This document shows, in pieces, positions 37,456 to 42,284 of a stretch of 42,284 bases of DNA. Within the stretch, counting starts at the first letter, position 1, and the number at the start of each line of letters is the position of its first letter. Under the pieces are notes generated by a model. The model saw only the letters and a program-made list of their open reading frames with translations, searched no databases and had not been told where the DNA came from. The DNA is from Pedobacter borealis DSM 19626. Lineage in GTDB: Bacteria > Bacteroidota > Bacteroidia > Sphingobacteriales > Sphingobacteriaceae. The position numbers were made by a program, and so were the translations under genes. Where the stretch lies: NCBI RefSeq assembly GCF_000708285.2, contig NZ_JAUG01000037.1, positions 1-42,284 on the forward strand, read 5' to 3'.

Positions 37456-39643
37456 TACCGTTAGAAATCAGAGATTAATCATTTTTCTATTATTATCATC
37501 AATATCATTTAGTGTACTAGCTCAAGCACCAAGTATCAGCCGAAAGGAAACAAACATTAAAGCTTTCGCTTCACTATATGGCTATGTTAGATTTTTTCAT
37601 CCATCTGATTTTTCTAAAAACGCAGATTGGATCAGATTAGCTGCATATGGTGCAGGAAGTGTATTGGAGGCTAAAGATGATGATGAATTGCTTATCAGAC
37701 TTAAAGAGATATTTTCTGATTTTCTTCCCTATATATCTATAACAAAAGAAACTTCAAATAAATCAGCTTTATTATCAAAATTAACGCCGAGCAACATCAG
37801 TAACTATCGAATAACTAGATATAAAAACTTTGGTCTCGGATTACCATATGGCTCAAAAGTTTATAAAAGCCTTAGATCTAAGATAGATTCTGCTGAAAAT
37901 GATTTCGATTCTTATCCTTTAGTGAAAGGATTAGATATACAACAATTTAAAAACTCAAAATTCATTTTAAGTTTCGAAGCAGAAGGAGACTCTACTCTCT
38001 GTGATATAAATTCACTGGAAATTGGTATGACTAGTAATAAAAAAATAGTGACCAAACATAAATCAGAAACTTTTCAAGGGAAAAAACAGAAAATTACATT
38101 TGAAGGCCAGTTTGACGAAAGTAGTAATATATTGGCTTTGGATCTACGTATTTATACAAGAAGTTTATTTAAAATAGACAACATAAAATTGACAATCTTT
38201 AAAGGTTCGAAACCACAAATAATTGACTTAAAAACGGCTCTACAAGTTAATAATAGCCCAGATTTAAACTTTCATCTTAATCTAGTTGAAACAAATAAAA
38301 ATAATATTAATTCAAAAAGTGATAATGAAATAAGTTTTATTGCCACAAATCTTACAGAAAATATAAAATGTTTAGTTCCAAAAGCTCTATATAGTACTTC
38401 AACATATACTTATCCAAAACAAGACACTTTTCTTATTAATAACTTTAATGCCAAAATTAAAACTACACTTAGGAAAGATCCTAATTACGATTTAAACATA
38501 AGACTAGGGTCATCAGTTATTATCTGGAATGTTTTAAAATATGCTTACCCATACTGGGATGATGCTAATATTTCGCAGGACAGCTTACTTCACTATCTAT
38601 TCACTCGATCGTTAATTGATAGAAACGCAAAAGAATTCTATACATCATTACTAGTAATGTCTTCAAAGATAAATGATGGACACATGTTTATTAGTTATTC
38701 TGGATTGGACAGAGATATTGAAAAAGGATTACCTTTAGATTTAATAAAAATTGGAGACAAAATCCTCATTAAAAATGTATTAGATTCATCGTTGTCCAAA
38801 TTGATAAAAAAAGGAAGTGTTATTGATTCAATTAATGGAAAGCCTGCATTAATAACCTATAACAAAAAATATAATTTGATATCCGGTTCCCCTCAATGGC
38901 GAAACTTCAAAACACTTTTAAATCTATTTAATGGAAAAATTACAGATAGTGTTACCTTAAGTTTAAGCGATAATTCTACTCCAAAGCTTAAACTCCCCCT
39001 GTTTTCAGACCCTGTGGAATATCGATCTTTTGCATCTCAATCATTCGTACCGAAAAATGGATTAATTTCAAAAGGCATCTATTATTTTAACCTATCTGCC
39101 CCAGTACTTAAAGAAATAGAGTCAAATATGCAGAATTTATTATCTGCTAAGGCTATAATTTTTGATATGAGGGGCTATCCGGTTGAAGATGTCAGGGATG
39201 TACTTCGCCACTTAATAAAATGTAGTGAAAACAATAAGTGGATGAAAACACCGATTATCGATGACCCTTTCGAAAAAAATTATAACTTTAAGACTTCTGG
39301 TTGGAATCTATCTCCAAAAACCCCTTATTTAGCTTCCAAAATAATATTTCTTTCCGATGCCTGTGCCCAGAGTTATGCAGAAAGTATACTCGGTTATGTG
39401 AAAGGAATGAAATTGGGTACAATAATAGGTCAACGATCGAGCGGAACGAATGGAGATATTCAAACCATTCAACTGCAACAAGATACTAGGGTTTTTTATA
39501 CCGGCACCAAGGTTCTAAACCTTGATGGAAGTAAGCATCACGTTTCTGGAATTATTCCCGACATTGTAGTATCTCCAACTATATCTGCAATAAGAGAAGG
39601 GAGAGACGAAGTATTTGAAAAAGCTTTATTACTAGCACAATAA
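37445..39643 (+). CDS. Secreted S41-family (C-terminal processing type) peptidase
   Basis: A 732-residue exported protein with an N-terminal signal peptide (IIFLLLSSISFSVLAQA). A first domain (to about 350) of beta type is followed by the tail-specific protease fold: a PDZ-like segment (GDKILIKNVLDSSLSKLIKK), then IIFDMRGYP, the nucleophile region SDACAQSYAES, and IGQRSSGTNGDIQTIQL before the final VSGIIPDIVVSPT. The Ser is in SYAESI, where S41 proteases have SAxE; the general-base Lys cannot be placed with certainty. It probably trims the exported lanthipeptide in the periplasm, for example the residues left after the GG cut, or serves self-protection. The ATG at 37445 was chosen because it is followed by the signal peptide; the frame before it extends into the preceding gene. 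Its stop overlaps the LanC start as TAATG. Confidence 0.88.
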   Translation: MLINTVRNQRLIIFLLLSSISFSVLAQAPSISRKETNIKAFASLYGYVRFFHPSDFSKNADWIRLAAYGAGSVLEAKDDDELLIRLKEIFSDFLPYISITKETSNKSALLSKLTPSNISNYRITRYKNFGLGLPYGSKVYKSLRSKIDSAENDFDSYPLVKGLDIQQFKNSKFILSFEAEGDSTLCDINSLEIGMTSNKKIVTKHKSETFQGKKQKITFEGQFDESSNILALDLRIYTRSLFKIDNIKLTIFKGSKPQIIDLKTALQVNNSPDLNFHLNLVETNKNNINSKSDNEISFIATNLTENIKCLVPKALYSTSTYTYPKQDTFLINNFNAKIKTTLRKDPNYDLNIRLGSSVIIWNVLKYAYPYWDDANISQDSLLHYLFTRSLIDRNAKEFYTSLLVMSSKINDGHMFISYSGLDRDIEKGLPLDLIKIGDKILIKNVLDSSLSKLIKKGSVIDSINGKPALITYNKKYNLISGSPQWRNFKTLLNLFNGKITDSVTLSLSDNSTPKLKLPLFSDPVEYRSFASQSFVPKNGLISKGIYYFNLSAPVLKEIESNMQNLLSAKAIIFDMRGYPVEDVRDVLRHLIKCSENNKWMKTPIIDDPFEKNYNFKTSGWNLSPKTPYLASKIIFLSDACAQSYAESILGYVKGMKLGTIIGQRSSGTNGDIQTIQLQQDTRVFYTGTKVLNLDGSKHHVSGIIPDIVVSPTISAIREGRDEVFEKALLLAQ

Positions 39644-40794
39644 TGGATAAAGAATTAGATCAAATTATTCATTATTATCTGACCGATTACGATAATAATG
39701 AGGCTTTGAATAACATGGGATTATATAGCGGTCGTTCCGGTGTTCTTTTGTTTCAGGCTTTAAGCTATGTTGTTGATGCAAATCCTAAAACTGAAATTGC
39801 TATCGCCAATAATCTCAGAAATATTCAATTACTTTTAAAAAAAAAATCAACAGTTAGTTCAAGTTTTGCAAATGGAGTTGCGGGCGTATCCTGGTTAATA
39901 ACATATTTAAATGAAATAGACTTAATTGAAGCGCCTCAAAACATACTTGATGAGGCTGATAGATATTTAGAAGATAGTTTAAAAAGTTTGTTGGAAAATG
40001 ATGATTTAGACCTACTGCATGGCGCTATAGGTATTTCTTTATACTTCTTAAAAAGGAATAATACCCAAATAATATCGAATGTAATTGATAAACTCTGGAC
40101 ATGTTGCCATAAAAAAAATAATTTGATTTATTGGGAAAGGTACGACAAGTATCGAGAAGCCGACTATGTCGTTGATTTAGGATTGGCCCATGGCATTTCC
40201 GGCATTTTATATTTTCTGAACAAATGCATTGTCCATAATATTAAACCTGACAGGTGCAAATTGATGTTAGAGAATGGGTTAAATTTCCTATTTTCAAAAG
40301 AGCAATCTCTCGAAAAGAATAACTGCTTTTTTGCAAACTATTATTTAGTTAAGGATTTGAATAAAGAAATAACTAGCACACAGTTTTCGAGATTAGCTTG
40401 GTGTTATGGCGATCTTGGAATTCTAACCACTTTATATCCATTAATGAATACTTATGATGAGAAAAAAAAAATAGAGCTAATGCTCTTAGATACGGCCAAA
40501 CGAGTAACGGATGATTTAACCTTAATTGAAGATTTGGGTTTGTGTCATGGAAGTTCGGGTGTTTCATTATTATTTTATGAGCTATACTTGCTAAGTAATA
40601 ACGCAAAATTTTTAGACATCTCAGATTTTTGGTTAAAAAAGTCAATAAGCTATTTTAACCTCGAAAATAGAGCTCAAAAACATGGTTTTTTAGAAGGAAA
40701 TTTAGGTTTAGGCATACTACTTCTAAACAGAAAACATAAGAAATTAAATTCTATATATTTTTCTAAATGGAAAGAAATTCTTTTTTTAAAGTAA
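39643..40794 (+). CDS. Lanthionine cyclase LanC
   Basis: A 383-residue zinc enzyme that adds Cys thiols to dehydroalanine/dehydrobutyrine in the leader-bound peptide, closing the (methyl)lanthionine rings. The zinc ligands are C254 (LAWCYGDLG), C301 and H302 (LGLCHGSSG). The further conserved motifs LGLAHGISG and LLHGAIGISL and the terminal EGNLGLGILLL give the seven-helix-hairpin toroid of the family. The start overlaps the S41 peptidase stop (TAATG), a sign of coupled translation. It is the last gene of the cluster. Without hesitation this is the functional cyclase, in contrast to the LanC-like gene at 35210. Confidence 0.96.
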   Translation: MDKELDQIIHYYLTDYDNNEALNNMGLYSGRSGVLLFQALSYVVDANPKTEIAIANNLRNIQLLLKKKSTVSSSFANGVAGVSWLITYLNEIDLIEAPQNILDEADRYLEDSLKSLLENDDLDLLHGAIGISLYFLKRNNTQIISNVIDKLWTCCHKKNNLIYWERYDKYREADYVVDLGLAHGISGILYFLNKCIVHNIKPDRCKLMLENGLNFLFSKEQSLEKNNCFFANYYLVKDLNKEITSTQFSRLAWCYGDLGILTTLYPLMNTYDEKKKIELMLLDTAKRVTDDLTLIEDLGLCHGSSGVSLLFYELYLLSNNAKFLDISDFWLKKSISYFNLENRAQKHGFLEGNLGLGILLLNRKHKKLNSIYFSKWKEILFLK

Positions 40795-41147
40795 ATTTTA
40801 CCTGACTTCAAAAGAAATTTAAGGCCATTCAGAAACGACAAGTAAATTCAGGGACGAGTCACGGATAGCTTTCTGGAATAATCTTTCAATTTCTGCTTAA
40901 AATAATCGTCCCTGGGAGCATATCTACAATTAGGGATGGAACTACTGTCGCTTGGCTATTTCGAAGGGATTATGGCGTTTTTAAAAGCGTTCCTATGCGT
41001 GCGAATGGATTTTGATCTTTAGGAAGGTCTGAATTGAAGATAAATCCAGCAGTAGGATGGATTAAACCGAAAAGTTCTGAGGAAAATAAGATATTTGTAG
41101 ATAGCGGGATCCTAAGGGTTTATATTTAAAAGCCAATTTAGGAATCA
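40795..41147. other. Non-coding spacer after the cluster
   Basis: About 350 bases with no supported gene. It contains a perfect 9-bp inverted repeat, CAGGGACGA (40849-40857) and TCGTCCCTG (40906-40914), which may be the remnant end of a mobile element or a weak terminator. Base composition rises in G+C compared with the cluster, so the boundary of the transferred block probably lies here. Confidence 0.45.
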
Positions 41148-41564
41148 TTGATACAACAAAACGTATCAAATGCAATTGGCAAGCTACCAAAGTACGCACG
41201 TATGGAAGCTTCGCACTTTTATAATAATGTTCTTCAGGAATTACAACGTTCATTCCAAATACCCGAATTAAATATGCCGCTGAATAACGTACCGAGTAGC
41301 TTAGCATTCCCGATTGAACTAATAGAATATAGGGATCAAAAATTTACAGTAAAGGAAATTAACGCAAGTCTTTTTGATAGGTACATAGATGCCGGTCTAC
41401 ATAGCTCTCTAATAGCTTACGTGGAATCTTATAACCATCTGCACGCTCGTTTGGGCAATAGGATAACCGAAATAACAAATCAGCTTATGGTTGGCTCTAA
41501 GGGTTTGCAGTTCGATAGCAGGATGGATGCTAGTAAAATTGGCGACTTATCTAGATTTCTATAG
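41148..41564 (+). CDS. Hypothetical protein, 138 residues
   Basis: An unknown soluble protein with several helical, Leu/Asn-rich segments (MEASHFYNNVLQELQRSF, YIDAGLHSSLIAYVESYNHL) and no signal peptide or motif I recognise. No ATG lies at the frame's beginning: the first possible start is TTG at 41148, and the first ATG is at 41202, which would give 120 residues. An in-frame stop precedes 41148, so the gene may have lost its N-terminus. It is directly followed by a small gene 1 base later, so the two look co-translated. Confidence 0.5.
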   Translation: MIQQNVSNAIGKLPKYARMEASHFYNNVLQELQRSFQIPELNMPLNNVPSSLAFPIELIEYRDQKFTVKEINASLFDRYIDAGLHSSLIAYVESYNHLHARLGNRITEITNQLMVGSKGLQFDSRMDASKIGDLSRFL

Positions 41565-41565
41565 G

Positions 41566-41709
41566 ATGGAAAACAATTTAGATAAAGAAATAGACTACGC
41601 CAAGGTAATAAAGTCTATTAAGGCAACCGTTCTAGTTCACGAAAAGCCAGCCGAGCCAAAGCAAGTTAAAGTAATATCAGCTGATCTTGCTGCTAAAATT
41701 GTTCAATAA
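41566..41709 (+). CDS. Small hypothetical protein, 47 residues
   Basis: A 47-residue frame (starting MENNLDKEIDYAKVIKSIKA) that begins one base after the stop of the preceding gene, so it is likely translated with it. It is charged, Lys-rich and has no membrane helix or known motif. A 7-bp inverted repeat, AGCTCCT (41716-41722) and AGGAGCT (41735-41741), follows its stop and may be a terminator or part of the next gene's leader. Confidence 0.5.
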   Translation: MENNLDKEIDYAKVIKSIKATVLVHEKPAEPKQVKVISADLAAKIVQ

Positions 41710-41755
41710 TTAACCAGCTCCTTACTTAAATGTGAGGAGCTTTAAAAAACCCAAG

Positions 41756-42052
41756 ATGTTAGAGCCTATAAATTTTAGGAAATCGGTTATAAATGCTTTA
41801 GAAGCTAAAAACCTGGCTAAATTAAAAGAGTTATATTCATTAAGGAATAAGAAGCAAATCTTCTTAATCGAAAATATCGACCAATTAAAGAATTTAACAG
41901 CCGACAGCGATACAGGCTTTATATTTGATACCGCAGTTAAAAGCTACCTAGAGGGCAAGTTTATCAGTGCGGTATTGTTTGGCACTCCCATCGATTACGA
42001 GGGCATATATACACCAACAATGACGGGCGATGAAATATTGCTAATCGAGTAG
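41756..42052 (+). CDS. Hypothetical protein, 98 residues
   Basis: A 98-residue soluble protein with a predicted alpha/beta pattern (NFRKSVINALEAKNLAKLKE then IFLIENIDQLKNL and GFIFDTAVKSYLEG). I do not recognise the family. The frame opens with a GTG at 41732, but ATG at 41756 is the more natural start. The stop codon is only 4 bases from the base-paired domain VI of the intron, so the C-terminus may be changed by the intron insertion or end there by chance. Confidence 0.5.
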   Translation: MLEPINFRKSVINALEAKNLAKLKELYSLRNKKQIFLIENIDQLKNLTADSDTGFIFDTAVKSYLEGKFISAVLFGTPIDYEGIYTPTMTGDEILLIE

Positions 42053-42284
42053 GAAGATAGGGATTATTTCCCTATCTGTCCTCTCACACCACCGTACGTG
42101 CCGTTCGGCATACGGCGGTTTGTTGAAATAGTATCTCTTAACAACCGGTAGTATTCTCCTGTTGTCAGGCATTGTGCCCACTGGTTGCACGGCTCGGCTC
42201 AGCTCCTCTTATAATTTACTCTCGGATTCCGTCCTACCCTCATATAAGTAGTTCTCTAACGTGGTTCTGCTGTAAACGCTCTAC
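42053..42284 (-). mobile_element. 3' part of a group II intron (domains V-VI), truncated by window edge
   Basis: On the minus strand, CCGCCGTATGCCGAACGGCA (complement of 42099-42118) continues into CGTACGGTGG and forms the near-palindromic domain V hairpin of a bacterial group II intron. GTGTGAGAGGACA follows, then the domain VI stem GATAGGGA/TCCCTATC (42056-42063 and 42069-42076). The triad is CGC rather than AGC, as in some bacterial classes. The remaining sequence to the window edge fits intron RNA rather than a gene. The reverse transcriptase/maturase, if any, and the 5' end lie beyond 42284. The insertion point is just downstream of the 98-residue gene. Confidence 0.75.

Overview
The window looks like chromosomal DNA of a member of the Bacteroidota, most likely Sphingobacteriaceae and Pedobacter-like. 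This rests on an A+T-rich sequence, a promoter of the Bacteroidota type (TTG-N19-TAnnTTTG), the remnant of an AraC-type hybrid two-component regulator, a DUF2807-type secreted protein, a split DsbD, and a class I lanthipeptide leader of the Bacteroidota double-glycine type. The genus is an inference from protein style, not from a marker gene.

Layout. (1) 298-2574: katG, a catalase-peroxidase. (2) 2829-13110, minus strand: a seven-gene apparent operon. In transcription order it holds a Ser/Thr kinase, an FHA-associated-type protein, a 32-residue membrane microprotein, a PP2C phosphatase with a transmembrane segment and a repetitive outer domain, a 1367-residue fusion of a SEDS glycosyltransferase (FtsW/RodA type) with a class B penicillin-binding protein, an FHA protein, and a second kinase copy frameshifted just after its start. 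The content matches the actinobacterial pkn-pbpA-rodA-pstP-fha locus, but here polymerase and transpeptidase are one protein. (3) 13190-13894: no gene, but an isolated 3' end of a tmRNA-like gene, possibly an attachment-site scar. (4) 13895-18452: housekeeping-type genes: DUF2807 protein, Lrp/AsnC regulator, cysteine synthase, and DsbD in two pieces. (5) 18674-23810: a graveyard and mobile zone with a broken regulator, an IS21-family element with both ends visible, a membrane protein of different base composition, and an IS200-like element.

(6) 24230-40794 is the main find: a strongly A+T-rich biosynthetic cluster for what I infer to be a glycosylated class I lanthipeptide. It holds two tandem precursor peptides (leader ending in GG; Thr/Pro-rich cores with four Cys each), a dehydratase split into glutamylation (LanB-N) and elimination (SpaB_C) proteins, a LanC cyclase with all zinc ligands, a second LanC-like protein without them, a C39-peptidase ABC exporter with an HlyD partner, an S41 peptidase, and four glycosyltransferase-type genes: GT14-like, GT11-like, a two-domain GT-A enzyme and a GT-B-like protein. 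The precursors have their own promoter, an intergenic 12-bp hairpin and a terminator, so they should be made in large excess over the enzymes. A plausible path is dehydration of Ser/Thr, ring closure by LanC, glycosylation of remaining Thr/Ser, leader removal at GG during export through the ABC/HlyD pair, and further trimming by the S41 protease. No immunity gene (LanFEG/LanI) and no regulator were recognised.

(7) 40795-42284: three small unknown genes, then the 3' end (domains V and VI) of a group II intron on the minus strand that runs out of the window. The biosynthetic cluster is thus bracketed by mobile DNA on both sides, which together with its composition suggests horizontal transfer.
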